64,000 nucleotides of DNA, taken from the NCBI RefSeq assembly GCF_004054195.1, contig NZ_SBIW01000003.1, forward strand, positions 558,001 through 622,000, given 5' to 3'. A model generated the notes under the pieces. It was given only the letters and a program-made list of their open reading frames with translations. It was not told the DNA's origin and made no database searches. The stretch is from Mucilaginibacter gilvus. GTDB lineage: Bacteria; Bacteroidota; Bacteroidia; Sphingobacteriales; Sphingobacteriaceae. Position numbers and translations under genes: made by a program. This document shows, piece after piece, positions 52,006-61,800 of this stretch. Within the stretch, counting starts at the first letter, position 1, and each line of letters starts with the position of its first letter.

Positions 52006-52626
52006 TTACAAATACTCTTCCAACTCGCCCTTACCTTCGCGGATAACTTCAAACTCGCCGTTAGTGCAGTCTACCACGGTGGAGGGTACGTTATCGCCGT
52101 AGCCGCCGTCGATCACTATATCTACCAGGTCCTGGTATTTTTCGTAGATCAGTTCGGGGTCTGTAGAGTATTCTATGATCTCATCCTCATCGTGTATCGA
52201 CGTAGATAGGATAGGGTTACCCAATACCTTTACAATTTCTCGGGCGATGTTATTATCAGGAACACGGATACCAACCGTTTTTTTATTAGAGCTAAGCATC
52301 TTTGGCACAGCATGACTGGCATTAAAAATAAAAGTGAACGGCCCGGGCAACGCCTTCTTCAACACTCTGAAGGTGGTATTATCAATCGGCTTGATATAAT
52401 CAGAGATATGACTGAGGTCGTAACAGATAAACGAGAAGTTTGCCTTCTCAGGTTTAATGCCTCGGATCTTGCAGATAGCCTCAATGGCTTTATGATTGGT
52501 AATATCGCAGCCAAGCCCGTAAACGGTATCTGTAGGGTAGATGATGAGCCCGCCTTTGCGCAGTACATCGGCTACCTGCTCAATGGCTTTTTCGTTCGGG
52601 TTCTCGGGGTATATTTTTATCAGCAT
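52006..52626 (-). CDS. Sua5/YciO/YrdC-family protein (L-threonylcarbamoyladenylate synthase-like)
   Basis: 206 aa. The YrdC fold is shown by GLIIYPTDTVYGLGCD near residue 30, ICKIRGIKPEKANFSFICYD, LPGPFTFIFNAS and TVGIRVPDNNIAREI. The family makes threonylcarbamoyl-AMP for t6A in tRNA. Some details (KxR region RGIKPEK, length) fit the YciO subgroup, whose activity is weaker or different, so I do not assign tsaC. Confidence 0.85.
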   Translation of the reverse strand: MLIKIYPENPNEKAIEQVADVLRKGGLIIYPTDTVYGLGCDITNHKAIEAICKIRGIKPEKANFSFICYDLSHISDYIKPIDNTTFRVLKKALPGPFTFIFNASHAVPKMLSSNKKTVGIRVPDNNIAREIVKVLGNPILSTSIHDEDEIIEYSTDPELIYEKYQDLVDIVIDGGYGDNVPSTVVDCTNGEFEVIREGKGELEEYL

Positions 52627-52634
52627 AATATAAT

Positions 52635-52773
52635 ATCGAATTTCGAATGTTCAATTTCGAATTTCGTGTTGGTACTGTATATAAATACAAAAATGCCGAA
52701 TAATTGTTATATCCGGCATTTTATATGAAGTTAAAGACTCTTTAATTTCGAAATCTCAATTCCGAAATCCCAA
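52635..52773. repeat. TTTCGAA-rich repeats around a terminator
   Basis: Copies of (A/G)ATTTCGAA stand on both sides (52635-52666 and 52742-52773) of the hairpin terminator at 52687-52724. It looks like a simple extragenic repeat; no gene fits. Confidence 0.4.
52687..52724 (-). terminator. Terminator after the YceI gene
   Basis: Stem AAAAATGCCG/CGGCATTTT with flanking A and T runs, usable on both strands. It lies 55 nt past the YceI stop codon. Confidence 0.8.
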
Positions 52774-52778
52774 ATCAA

Positions 52779-53309
52779 TTACGCTTGTTTTGCGAACTGA
52801 ACGTTGATGATCAGTTTAATATCCGAGCCTAACACTACCGAACCTGCTTCGGTTACGCCATCCCAAACTAAACCGAAATCTTTACGGTTGATCTTACCGG
52901 TTATTTCAAAACCTGCTTTGGTGTTGCCATAAAAATCGCCTGCTACACCACCGTACTCTACATCAAGAGTTACCGGTTTGGTAACGTCTTTAATGGTCAA
53001 ATCGCCGGTTAATTTATAGTCGCCATCTTTTGTAAAAGAGGTTGATTTGAAACTGATCTTTGGATAAGTTTCCGCATCGAAAAACTCACCAGATTTAAGG
53101 TGGCCATCGCGTGCTTCCTGGTTAGTGTCGATGCTGTTCACGTCTAATGAAAAACTTACGTCAGCGCCTTCGAAATCGTCGCTTTCGGTAGTTAATTCAC
53201 CTTCAAATGTTTTAAAAGCGCCTGTTACGGTTGATATTACTAAGTGTTTTACTTTAAATTGTACTTCTGAGTGCATTGGGTCTAAAACCCATTTTGTTGC
53301 TGTTGCCAT
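52779..53309 (-). CDS. YceI-family lipid-binding protein
   Basis: 176 aa. The YceI lipocalin-like barrel starts with KWVLDPMHSEVQFKVKHLVI, then VDVNSIDTN-type and HLKSGEFFDAETYPKISF motifs, and ends IKLIINVQFAK. The family binds isoprenoid or amphiphilic molecules. There is no signal peptide, so it is the cytoplasmic type. A 48-bp palindrome overlapping its promoter suggests tight repression by a dimeric regulator not encoded next to it. Confidence 0.95.
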   Translation of the reverse strand: MATATKWVLDPMHSEVQFKVKHLVISTVTGAFKTFEGELTTESDDFEGADVSFSLDVNSIDTNQEARDGHLKSGEFFDAETYPKISFKSTSFTKDGDYKLTGDLTIKDVTKPVTLDVEYGGVAGDFYGNTKAGFEITGKINRKDFGLVWDGVTEAGSVVLGSDIKLIINVQFAKQA

Positions 53310-53348
53310 GATGTTTTTATGTTTTAAATTTTGTTTCTCTTAATTATG

Positions 53349-53396
53349 ATACAAATATAATAATAGATGTTTAAACATTTATTATTATATTTGTAT
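53349..53396. promoter_or_regulatory. 48-bp near-perfect palindrome with two opposed -7 boxes
   Basis: The palindrome is centred on ATGTTTAAACAT and has one mismatched pair out of 24. Each arm holds TATATTTG: at 53359-53352 on the minus strand (driving YceI, leader about 35 nt) and at 53386-53393 on the plus strand. A dimeric repressor here would block both. Confidence 0.65.
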
Positions 53397-53534
53397 TTTA
53401 CAATAGGTAGACAATTGTAAGTTATAACATGTATTTTATGGGTATTGTTTGTAAATAACAACAAAAAGGGGCAGAGGTCCTCTTAATACACTTTATGCTT
53501 TTGTTAAATTACCGAGCTAAAAGCTCTCAATTTT

Positions 53535-53630
53535 CCCCGCAGGGTCTCTCGCAGAGCACCCTGCGGCGGCATGCAAGGCAAACGATATGCTATAGGAATG
53601 TCCTGATGCGGCAGGGTCGACCTTGCGGGG
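53535..53630. repeat. Nested inverted repeats
   Basis: CCGCAGGGT (53537-53545) pairs with ACCCTGCGG (53558-53566). The same left arm, read as CCCCGCAGGGTC (53535-53546), can instead pair with GACCTTGCGGGG (53619-53630), with one mismatch. The rest of 53397-53638 shows no gene. Confidence 0.5.
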
Positions 53631-53638
53631 ACTAAATA

Positions 53639-54124
53639 CTACTTTATCACAATTTCATATTCATTGTGATTTGCATATTCGTGCCTATGAGTATAGAATA
53701 TCATTTCATTGTTCTTAAACACATCACAAAGGGCTTGTTCATTGGGCGATATTTTAATAAGTTCTTCCCCGACGTGTTTATAATTATTTTTGCGGGCAGA
53801 CGTTATAAGTTCCTTGTAGCTATCATAGCTGGCGATACAATAAACAATTGAGATTTGATCAAGTAATACTATCCTCCAAATTTTCAAGTCATCGTAACCG
53901 CCGATTTTTTTTCCGTCCCAGCTCGTGAATTTCCCGTTACTATTTCCCCAACTAAAAAAATATTTGTATCCTTTGCTCTCGATAAAATTGTTAATCTCGA
54001 CGGTATCGGTTGTCTTATGGATAAAAAATAAGTCGTCAAGGCTTAGCTTGCTTTGCGCGCTTGTGGGGGAGGTAGATAATACGGCAGCAATTACAATAAA
54101 GATAGATAACAAAGATTTTTTCAT
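53639..54124 (-). CDS. Secreted protein of unknown function (about 161 aa)
   Basis: Signal peptide to PTSAQS. I take the ATG at 54124 (MKKSLLSIF); another ATG two codons upstream is equally possible. The mature part contains GYKYFFSWGNSNGKFTSW, IVLLDQISIVYCIASYD and a His-rich end (THRHEYANHNEYEI). No family recognised. It stands alone between the palindromic region and sucC. Confidence 0.7.
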   Translation of the reverse strand: MKKSLLSIFIVIAAVLSTSPTSAQSKLSLDDLFFIHKTTDTVEINNFIESKGYKYFFSWGNSNGKFTSWDGKKIGGYDDLKIWRIVLLDQISIVYCIASYDSYKELITSARKNNYKHVGEELIKISPNEQALCDVFKNNEMIFYTHRHEYANHNEYEIVIK

Positions 54125-54182
54125 GTTCATGATTTATTGTAATGATTCAAACTTATTGTCAATTCCATAAAGTGAAGCCAAC

Positions 54183-54202
54183 AAAAAAGGGGCCGAAGCC
54201 CC
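54183..54202 (-). terminator. Terminator after sucC
   Basis: GGGGC-TTCG-GCCCC hairpin on the minus strand followed by TTTTTT. It lies 51 nt past the sucC stop. Confidence 0.9.
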
Positions 54203-54253
54203 ATTGTATTTTAAACCGAAAATTTAACTGATCTCCGGTCTGCAATCTCTAAC

Positions 54254-55447
54254 TTAAAGCGCTAAAACTTCTTTAACCCTGTCAGCAGCTTCTTTCAGCA
54301 AAATAGCTGAGAATACTTTTAAGCCAGAATTATCGATCAGTTCTTTTGCTTCGGCAGCGTTTGTGCCCTGTAAACGAACAATGATAGGCACCGGGATGTT
54401 GCCAATTTCGTGGTAAGCATCAATTACACCCTGTGCAACACGGTCGCAACGAACGATACCACCAAAGATGTTGATCAGGATGGCCTTAACATTAGGGTCA
54501 GACAAAATGATGTTGAAACCAGCTTTAACAGTTTGCGCGTTAGCGGTTCCGCCTACGTCCAAAAAGTTAGCAGGCTCGCCGCCGGCCAGTTTAATAATAT
54601 CCATGGTTGCCATAGCCAAACCAGCGCCGTTAACCATACAGCCAACGTTACCGTCGAGCTTTACATAGTTAAGGTTGCTTTTGCTTGCCTCAACTTCTGT
54701 TGGGTCTTCCTCGTCGGTATCGCGCATAGCGGCGTAATCCGGGTGGCGGTATAAAGCGTTATCATCTAAGTTTACCTTAGCGTCAACCGCTAATATTTTG
54801 TTATCAGATGTTTTTAAAACAGGATTGATCTCAAACTGAGATGAATCGGTAGCATCGTATGCTTTATATAAAGCGGTGATGAATTTCACCATATCTTTAA
54901 AAGCGTCGCCGCTTAAACCCAGGTTGAAAGCGATCTTACGCGCCTGGAAAGGCTGTAAACCAACTTTAGGGTCAATTTCTTCTTTGTGGATCAGCTCTGG
55001 GGTGCTGTGTGCTACTTCTTCAATATCCATACCGCCTTCGGTAGAATACATGATGATGTTGCGGCCCGCGGCGCGATCGAGCAGTACGCTTACGTAAAAC
55101 TCTTTTACTTCGCTTTCGCCGGGGTAGTAAACATCCTGTGCTACCAATACTTTTTTCACTAATTTACCTTCGGGCCCGGTTTGCGGGGTAACTAATTGCA
55201 TACCAATGATCTTGCCTGCAATTTCCTTTACCTGTTCTGCATTTTTAGCCAGCTTAACGCCACCGCCTTTACCGCGGCCACCTGCGTGGATCTGTGCTTT
55301 TATAACCGACCAGTCCGACCCATAGTCTTCCTTTATCTTCTGAGCCGCAGCAACAGCTTCTTCCGGTGTATCTGCAACTATGCCTTCCTGTACTCTAACG
55401 CCAAAGCTTTTTAGTATCGCTTTGCCCTGATATTCGTGAATATTCAT
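54254..55447 (-). CDS. sucC: Succinate-CoA ligase (ADP-forming) beta subunit
   Basis: 397 aa, the usual length. The N-terminal ATP-grasp domain opens MNIHEYQGKAILKSFGV and has QIHAGGRGKGGGVKLAK. The C-terminal ligase/CoA domain has FLDVGGTANAQTVKAGF and INIFGGIVRCDRVAQG. It catalyses the substrate-level phosphorylation step of the citric acid cycle with SucD, whose gene is not adjacent here. It is a single-gene unit with a strong terminator. Confidence 0.95.
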   Translation of the reverse strand: MNIHEYQGKAILKSFGVRVQEGIVADTPEEAVAAAQKIKEDYGSDWSVIKAQIHAGGRGKGGGVKLAKNAEQVKEIAGKIIGMQLVTPQTGPEGKLVKKVLVAQDVYYPGESEVKEFYVSVLLDRAAGRNIIMYSTEGGMDIEEVAHSTPELIHKEEIDPKVGLQPFQARKIAFNLGLSGDAFKDMVKFITALYKAYDATDSSQFEINPVLKTSDNKILAVDAKVNLDDNALYRHPDYAAMRDTDEEDPTEVEASKSNLNYVKLDGNVGCMVNGAGLAMATMDIIKLAGGEPANFLDVGGTANAQTVKAGFNIILSDPNVKAILINIFGGIVRCDRVAQGVIDAYHEIGNIPVPIIVRLQGTNAAEAKELIDNSGLKVFSAILLKEAADRVKEVLAL

Positions 55448-55600
55448 GTTTTTTGAAAGATTTGCGGTAAAACTACTATTTTCTTTTTATTTTAAGGTTG
55501 ATTGAGCTGGATTAAGTTGATTGAGTTAAATGCATGCAGAATTTTGACATAAAACAAACCACTCACCACTTAACCACTCACATAATCAACCCAAAAAAAT

Positions 55601-55608
55601 TATCTTTG
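55601..55608 (+). promoter_or_regulatory. -7 box just before the LolD-like start
   Basis: TATCTTTG fits TAnnTTTG and ends 3 nt before the ATG at 55612, as at the DUF502 gene. This would give a leaderless mRNA. Confidence 0.4.
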
Positions 55609-55611
55609 CCC

Positions 55612-56271
55612 ATGCTTAAAGCACAATCTATCCATAAATCCTACGGGCAGCTTCATATTTTAAAAGGTGTTGATCTGGAAGTAAACCGGGGAGAAATAGT
55701 AACCATTGTTGGGGCTTCGGGCGCCGGCAAAAGTTCGCTGCTTAATATCCTGGGCACGCTGGATAATGCCGATTCGGGGCAGCTGTTTATAGATAACGTG
55801 GAAGTAAATAAGCTGGATAATAAGAACCTCAGCGATTTCCGTAACCGGAAGATCGGCTTTATATTTCAGTTCCATCATTTACTGGTAGAGTTTAACGCGA
55901 TAGAAAATGTGTGTATGCCCGCCTTTATAGCCGGCATACCGCGTGCCGAGGCGGAAAAACGCGCCACGGAACTGCTTAATATGCTTGGGCTGGGCGGCAG
56001 GCTTACCCATAAACCCGCGGAACTATCGGGAGGGGAGCAACAAAGGGTTGCCGTTGCGCGTGCCTTAATAAACAAACCCGCGCTGATATTTGCGGATGAG
56101 CCCTCGGGGAACCTCGATTCGAAGAACGCGCTGGAATTGCACGAACTTTTTGTAAGGCTCCGCAAAGAGTTTAACCAAACTTTTGTGATAGTAACCCACA
56201 ACGAGGAACTCGCCGGTATGGCAGATCGTACTATATTAATGAAGGATGGTTTAATAGTAGACAGTTTATAA
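55612..56271 (+). CDS. ABC transporter ATP-binding protein, LolD/MacB type
   Basis: 219 aa from the ATG at 55612. An in-frame ATG 26 codons upstream adds only a hydrophilic, His- and Thr-rich stretch not found in the family. Walker [11 protein letters not shown]-loop in [12 protein letters not shown], signature [15 protein letters not shown], Walker [15 protein letters not shown]. LolD-type ATPases drive lipoprotein release or macrolide/peptide efflux together with an FtsX-like permease; no permease is adjacent. The next gene follows directly at the stop codon. Confidence 0.9.
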   Translation: MLKAQSIHKSYGQLHILKGVDLEVNRGEIVTIVGASGAGKSSLLNILGTLDNADSGQLFIDNVEVNKLDNKNLSDFRNRKIGFIFQFHHLLVEFNAIENVCMPAFIAGIPRAEAEKRATELLNMLGLGGRLTHKPAELSGGEQQRVAVARALINKPALIFADEPSGNLDSKNALELHELFVRLRKEFNQTFVIVTHNEELAGMADRTILMKDGLIVDSL

Positions 56272-56580
56272 GTGAGTATATTAATAACATCCGCCACATC
56301 CGCATCGGCACATAAGCTGAAAAATAAGCTAAACACCCCGGATGTTTTATTGGGCGACCACGCCGACCTGCCTGATTTTATGGTGAAGAGTACAGGGCTG
56401 CTTAAGCTGCCGAGCCCCGTTTCGGTAAGTTACCAGCACGAGATGCTGACGCTTTGTTTGGATAAGGGTATTAATGCCGTGTACGTTTTAACGGTGCAAG
56501 AACTTGATTTGCTGCGCGAATCGGAACTATTATTTAAAGAATATAACATCGATATTTTAGATGGCCAAATTGAAATATAG
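56272..56580 (+). CDS. Small Rossmann-like protein, resembling an ATP-grasp N-terminal domain
   Basis: 102 aa with a GTG start directly after the LolD-like stop (zero spacing) and a 20-nt overlap with the HAD-like gene. It begins SILITSATSAS and later has GINAVYVLTVQELDLLRESE, a pattern like the pre-ATP-grasp Rossmann domain of CarB/PylC-like enzymes, but the ATP-grasp part is missing. It is therefore a stand-alone domain of unknown function. The overlap suggests it works with the HAD-like protein. Confidence 0.6.
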   Translation: MSILITSATSASAHKLKNKLNTPDVLLGDHADLPDFMVKSTGLLKLPSPVSVSYQHEMLTLCLDKGINAVYVLTVQELDLLRESELLFKEYNIDILDGQIEI

Positions 56581-57178
56581 CGATATAGACCCGCGTAAAA
56601 AGGCTTTTATTGTTGAACTGGATAATGTTTTGTACCCCGCGAAGGATTACATATATCAAATTTACTACCTGTTTGCCAACCTGCTGGAGTATACCGATCT
56701 TACTGACGCGAAACAGACAACCAATTTAATGATAGATACTTATATCGATAAAGGAGCCGATGCTGTTTTTGATGAATTGGTGCATACGCTGAAGGTTGAC
56801 GAAAAATACAGGCTTAATTTAGACCTGCTGATGGCAACCGGGAAAGTGCCTTTAAAGCTGCTTTTGTACCAGAACATGCTGGAGTTTTTGCAAGAGGCTG
56901 TTACCGACAGGAAAAAGTTGTTTATTGTAACCAACGGAAACCCTCAGCAACAGCTCAATAAAATTAAACACCTGGAATGGCATGGTTTGGAACCCTATTT
57001 AATAGCTTATTTTGCCGATGAAACTAAGCCGAAGCCCGAGCCCGATGTGCTGCATTTGCTGATGAAAGAGCACCAATTGGAGCGAAGAGACCTACTGATG
57101 ATAGAAAATTCGGAAACAGATGCGTTATGTGCCCAAACAACCGGAATAGATTACCTGAATGCGAACGAGTTTTTGTAA
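56561..57178 (+). CDS. HAD-superfamily-like protein, probably without phosphatase activity
   Basis: 205 aa. It has the HAD fold: motif I region FIVELDNVLYP, helical cap, motif II FIVTNGNPQQQ, motif III ETKPKPEPDV, motif IV region MIENSETDALC. In active enzymes motif I is DxD and motif IV is GDSxxD. Here the nucleophile Asp is Glu (ELD) and the first motif IV Asp is Asn (ENSETD). Loss of the nucleophile suggests a binding or regulatory role. It overlaps the small Rossmann-like gene by 20 nt. Confidence 0.8.
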   Translation: MAKLKYSDIDPRKKAFIVELDNVLYPAKDYIYQIYYLFANLLEYTDLTDAKQTTNLMIDTYIDKGADAVFDELVHTLKVDEKYRLNLDLLMATGKVPLKLLLYQNMLEFLQEAVTDRKKLFIVTNGNPQQQLNKIKHLEWHGLEPYLIAYFADETKPKPEPDVLHLLMKEHQLERRDLLMIENSETDALCAQTTGIDYLNANEFL

Positions 57179-57242
57179 TTTCAGGCCTGTAATATATTAT
57201 TGATATATCCGTTAACCAACATATACTATATACATATATAAA

Positions 57243-58826
57243 ATGCGAAAAATATTTTACCTTGTTATATTACTTGCAGTAGTTGTATCATCCTGCAAGA
57301 AAAGTAAAACACCGGACCCGGGTACAACACCTATCGAGCCGTCAAAAACCGGCACCACGCTTGATCTGATCCGAGATTCTATTTTCCTGTATGCTAAAGA
57401 AGCTTATTACTGGAATGACGGCTTGCCTGATTACGCGACCTTTAAACCGCGAACCTTCACCGGTACCGATGACATAAGCGCCATACAAAAAGAGGTTGAC
57501 GCTTTATCTCAATATAAAATAAACCCTAATACGGGCAAGCCATACGAATACTATCCGTCCTCACCCGGGGAAGCAAAATACTCGTTTATTGATGACGGTA
57601 CAGTATCTGCAGAATTAAACGGCGTAAACGGCGATTTTGGCTTTGCGCCGATCTATGCCGCTACTAACGATTTGCGCGTGCGTTATGTTTACCCTAACTC
57701 ACCCGCAGACCGGGCGGGGCTAAAACGCGGATACCAGATCACCAGTATTAACGGGCGTACCAATTTAGCTTATGACGGTAATGGCGGGCCGGGTACAAAT
57801 TTAAATTTTGTAATAAACGCTTACGCCCAAAGCAGTACCATTAACATGGTACTTAAAAAACCGGATGCTACCAGTATTACGGTGACCCTTAATGCAGACA
57901 CTTATACCACAAACCCAGTGATAACACATAATGTTTTTGACCAGGGTGGAGGCAAAAAAGTTGGATACCTGGTATTTAACAGCTTTACGTCGTTGGCAAA
58001 TGCCAAGCCAAAATTAAACGAGGCATTTAACGATTTTGCCGGGCAAAACATTACCGACCTGGTTGTGGATCTGCGTTACAATGGCGGGGGGTTTGTTTCA
58101 ACTGCCGAATATTTAAGTAACCTGATTGCGCCTGCTGCTAAAAGCGGTTCGGTAATGTACAGCTCTTATTTTAATAGCAACTTAACAGGCTTAACAACCA
58201 CAGCAGCCCGTAATGCGAGTATCCTAAAAAACCAGGTGCGTAAAGATGCGACTACCGGCGAAATTTATAACTATTCGCAATTTGATTATTCGGTAGCAGG
58301 CAACGCGGTTGATTTTTCTAAAACGGGGGTGCCGGTTTCACTTACACTTAGCCATGTGTTTTTTATAGTAACAGGTTCAACGGCATCTGCAAGCGAGCTA
58401 ACCATCAACAACCTGCGCCCTATAATGGATGTTAAATTGATTGGTACTACCAGCTATGGAAAACCGGTTGGCTTTTTTGATATCGATATTAATAAATACC
58501 AGATGTACATCCCCGAGTTTGAAACCAAAAACTCTGCAAACCAGGGCGGCTATTATGCCGGCATGAAACCCGGTACCGCTGATTATCCGGGAGTTGAACA
58601 CACTGATGACGTTACCAAAGATTTTGGTGACCCAACCGAAGCGCTCCTCGCATATGCTTTAAATTATGTTAAAACCGGTACATTCAACGTTGCTGGCCAG
58701 GTAATACAAAGCACCGCCGGAAAAACTAATATCATGTCGGTTGACCAATCGAGGGAAGCCGGTATAGAAATGGATGGCAATAAGTTCCGCGGAATGGTGT
58801 TTAATAAATCGCTTAAAAAGAAATAG
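57243..58826 (+). CDS. S41-family C-terminal-processing peptidase, lipoprotein
   Basis: 527 aa. Lipobox VVSSC (Cys18). Helical N-terminal part with ILYAKEAYYWNDGLP-like sequence, a PDZ-like domain at about 135-220 (VRYVYPNSPADRAGLKRGYQ), then the S41 peptidase core with LVVDLRYNGGGFVSTAEYLS and the Ser motif GSTASASELTINNL near residue 380. It probably works in the periplasm or on the surface, trimming protein C-termini. It is followed by a terminator shared with smc. Confidence 0.9.
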   Translation: MRKIFYLVILLAVVVSSCKKSKTPDPGTTPIEPSKTGTTLDLIRDSIFLYAKEAYYWNDGLPDYATFKPRTFTGTDDISAIQKEVDALSQYKINPNTGKPYEYYPSSPGEAKYSFIDDGTVSAELNGVNGDFGFAPIYAATNDLRVRYVYPNSPADRAGLKRGYQITSINGRTNLAYDGNGGPGTNLNFVINAYAQSSTINMVLKKPDATSITVTLNADTYTTNPVITHNVFDQGGGKKVGYLVFNSFTSLANAKPKLNEAFNDFAGQNITDLVVDLRYNGGGFVSTAEYLSNLIAPAAKSGSVMYSSYFNSNLTGLTTTAARNASILKNQVRKDATTGEIYNYSQFDYSVAGNAVDFSKTGVPVSLTLSHVFFIVTGSTASASELTINNLRPIMDVKLIGTTSYGKPVGFFDIDINKYQMYIPEFETKNSANQGGYYAGMKPGTADYPGVEHTDDVTKDFGDPTEALLAYALNYVKTGTFNVAGQVIQSTAGKTNIMSVDQSREAGIEMDGNKFRGMVFNKSLKKK

Positions 58827-58849
58827 TTTTAGGTATTATAATAACGGTG

Positions 58850-58883
58850 AAAAGGCGTTTCGGGAAACCGGGACGTCTTTTTT
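58850..58883. terminator. Bidirectional terminator between the S41 peptidase and smc
   Basis: AAAAGGCGTTTCGG, GAAA loop, CCGGGACGTCTTTTTT; stem includes some G-T pairs. The two genes are convergent and it can end both. Confidence 0.75.
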
Positions 58884-58885
58884 GT

Positions 58886-61800
58886 TTAGTCGGCCAGTTC
58901 GCGGAGGTCAACAGGCACTACACGCGAGATGCCTTGCTCTACCATGGTAACGCCGTAAATAATATCGGTACAGGCAATGGTGCGTTTATTATGCGATATA
59001 ATGATAAACTGCGACTCCTTGGAAAACTTGCGGATGATATTATTAAACTTATCAATATTGGTATCATCCAGCGGAGCATCCACCTCGTCGAAAATACAGA
59101 AGGGGGCAGGCTTCAGCAGGTAAAGCGAGAAAAGGATGGCCGTAGCGGTAAGCGTTTTTTCGCCACCCGATAGCTGGTTGATGGATAGGGGGCGCTTTCC
59201 CTTCGGCCTGGCAATGATATCTATTTCCGATTCCAGCGGGTGCGAAGGGTCGGAGAGGATGAGGTCGCAACTATCTTCCTCGTTAAACAGGGAGCGGAAT
59301 ACTTTGATAAAATTCTCGCGCACCAGCGTAAACGCCGTCATGAATTTTTCCTTGGCGGTGTCATCTATCTCCTGTATGGTAGCCAAAAGCGATGCCTTTG
59401 CTTCCGCAAGGTCCTTCTTTTGCGCCTGGATAAAGCTGTGCCGTTCGCTCATTTCGTTATAGGCCTCAACCGCCATCGGGTTAATAGCGCCGAAATCGTC
59501 CATCTGGCGTTTCAGTTTATCGGTATGCTCGCGAATTTCGGCTTCGCTTTCGGTTTGATTCTCCTCGGTTTCGGGCAGGTCAGATATATCTACATTAAAC
59601 TCTACCGAAAGGCGCTCTTTAAGGGCGTTCAGTTCCAGTTTTAGGTTGTTGCGGGCATCCTTCAGTTCATTTTCTATGAGTTCGGCCTGGTCTTTATTAC
59701 GGCGTAATAACAGTATCTCGTTCTCGCTCCCGGTGATGTTGCCGCGCCAGTTATAATATTCGCGCTCGGCTTCCTGGGTAGCTTTTTCGAGGTTTTCTTT
59801 CTGCTCGTACATTTCCAGCAGGCTATCATCACTGTAGCCGGTTTGCTGTAGGTTTTCTTTGATCAGCATCTTCACCTTCTCCATCTCGGCGCTGTTGTGC
59901 ATAATGCGGCCATCAAGGTTCTCCAACTGCGATTCGCGGTACTCAAGGTCCTTCATCAAACCCGATACCTTGTTCTGCTGCTGGTGGAAGCGGATGTTTT
60001 CCTGGTTGTAAGCGTTGGATTGCACCGATACAAACTCGTTAAGCTCATTAAAGGCCTGTTGCTTGTCCAACATCAGGTCGGCCTGCATCTCTTTTTGGGT
60101 ACGGTATTCTGCTAAAGCAGGCAGCAGCGTTTGTATCTCGGTTTTAATACCGGCTATACGGTTGGCAATATCCTGTTTGCGGTTGAGGCTGTTCTCTATA
60201 AAGGCCTGGTATTGTTCCTGCTTGGTTTTAACGGTGACCAGCTCGGTGTTGAGTTTATTAAGATCGGTTTGCTTTTGCCTGATCTCGTTTGCCCGGCCCG
60301 ATGCTTTTAGCGAGGTTAACGTGCTTTGTAATGCCTGACTTTGGTTTTTGAAAGAACCAATACGCGTTTCCGCCTGCTTAATTTCCTTGAGCAGGTTATC
60401 CAGGTTTTTGGCACGGCCAATACGCTTACCCTCAAACAAACCTACCGAACCACCGGCCATGGTATGCTTTGATTTATTGAACTTGCCGCTTTTACCTATC
60501 AGCACCACACCATCCGGCAGGTTGGCGTTATTGATGTCCTGCTCGGTATTATCGTTTACGAGGTATACGTTTTTAAGCAGGTGGGTACAAAGGGGAGCAT
60601 AGCGGGTATCGACCTCTATGACCGATAGGGCAGGTATCCCCGATATTTGCTGTGGAGGTGACGCCGTGGTTTCGTCCTTATAATTATCCAGTATAAAAAA
60701 CTGCGCCCTGCCTTTTGAGGAATTGCTCAGCAGGTTAATGGCCGCTATTGCCTCGTCGTAATTATTCACTACGTAGTGGTTCATCAGCGGCTCCAGGTAG
60801 TTTTCTATCGCTATGCGGTACTCTTCCTTACAAAATAATATATCGCTGAACAGGGCGATGTTTTTGGCCCAGTTGGTGTTCTTCTTCAGGAAACGGATAG
60901 ACTCCGGGAAGCCTTCCAGATTATCAACCATACTCTTGGTAAGGTTGTATTCGTTTTGCTTGGCATCCAGCTTACGGCTATCAGCGGCTATGCTTTCGGT
61001 AACTGTTTTCAGTTCACCTTCGGTGGATACGATCTGTTCCTGTAATTTATTTTCGGCATCAACAGCAAGTTCGTATTCGCTTTTCAGCGTTTCGGTGCGG
61101 CTATCCAGTTCGGCAACAACACGGTTAAAGTGGGAGAGTTCCACCTCTTTGTTGCTGGCATCCTCCATGTTGCGCAGGCTTTCCTGCTCAAGCGCCTGTT
61201 GCTGTATGTTCAGGATATCAATATCCTTTTCGGTTTTGTAAACCTGGTTTTGCAGGCGATTATTTACAGCGTTTAGTTCGTTCAGTTCGGCACGCGCTTC
61301 TGTTTGCGAGAGGCGCAGGCCATCTACCGCGGCTTTCAGTTCGGCAACGCGGGTAGTAATGGTTTGCAGGTTTTCGTCTTCCTGCATTTTCTCCTCGTTA
61401 AGGCGTTTAATATTATACTGAACGTGCTTGTGTTGGTTGGTATCCCGCTCCAGTTCTTCCTTTAAGCGGCTTTCTTTATCCTGTTGATGCTTTAGCTGCT
61501 CATTCTTAATCCGCTTCTCGCTTTCGTAAGCGCGGATCTTCGAGACAAATTCATTAGTGGTTTTCTGCTGTGCGGCAAGGTTTTTCTCTTTAGTGAGGCT
61601 ATCCAGTTTTTGTTGCTGCAGGGCAGCTTCCAGCGTATCTATCCTGGTAGACAAGCCAGACCTTTCTACACGCTGCTTTTGCTCTTTTTCTTCTATCTCT
61701 CCCAGTGTTTTGCTGAACCCGGCGATGCGGAAGGAGGCCAGCGACATGCTCAGAATTTTATACTGGTCGCGCAGGCGATAATAACGTTCGGTTTTCTTAG

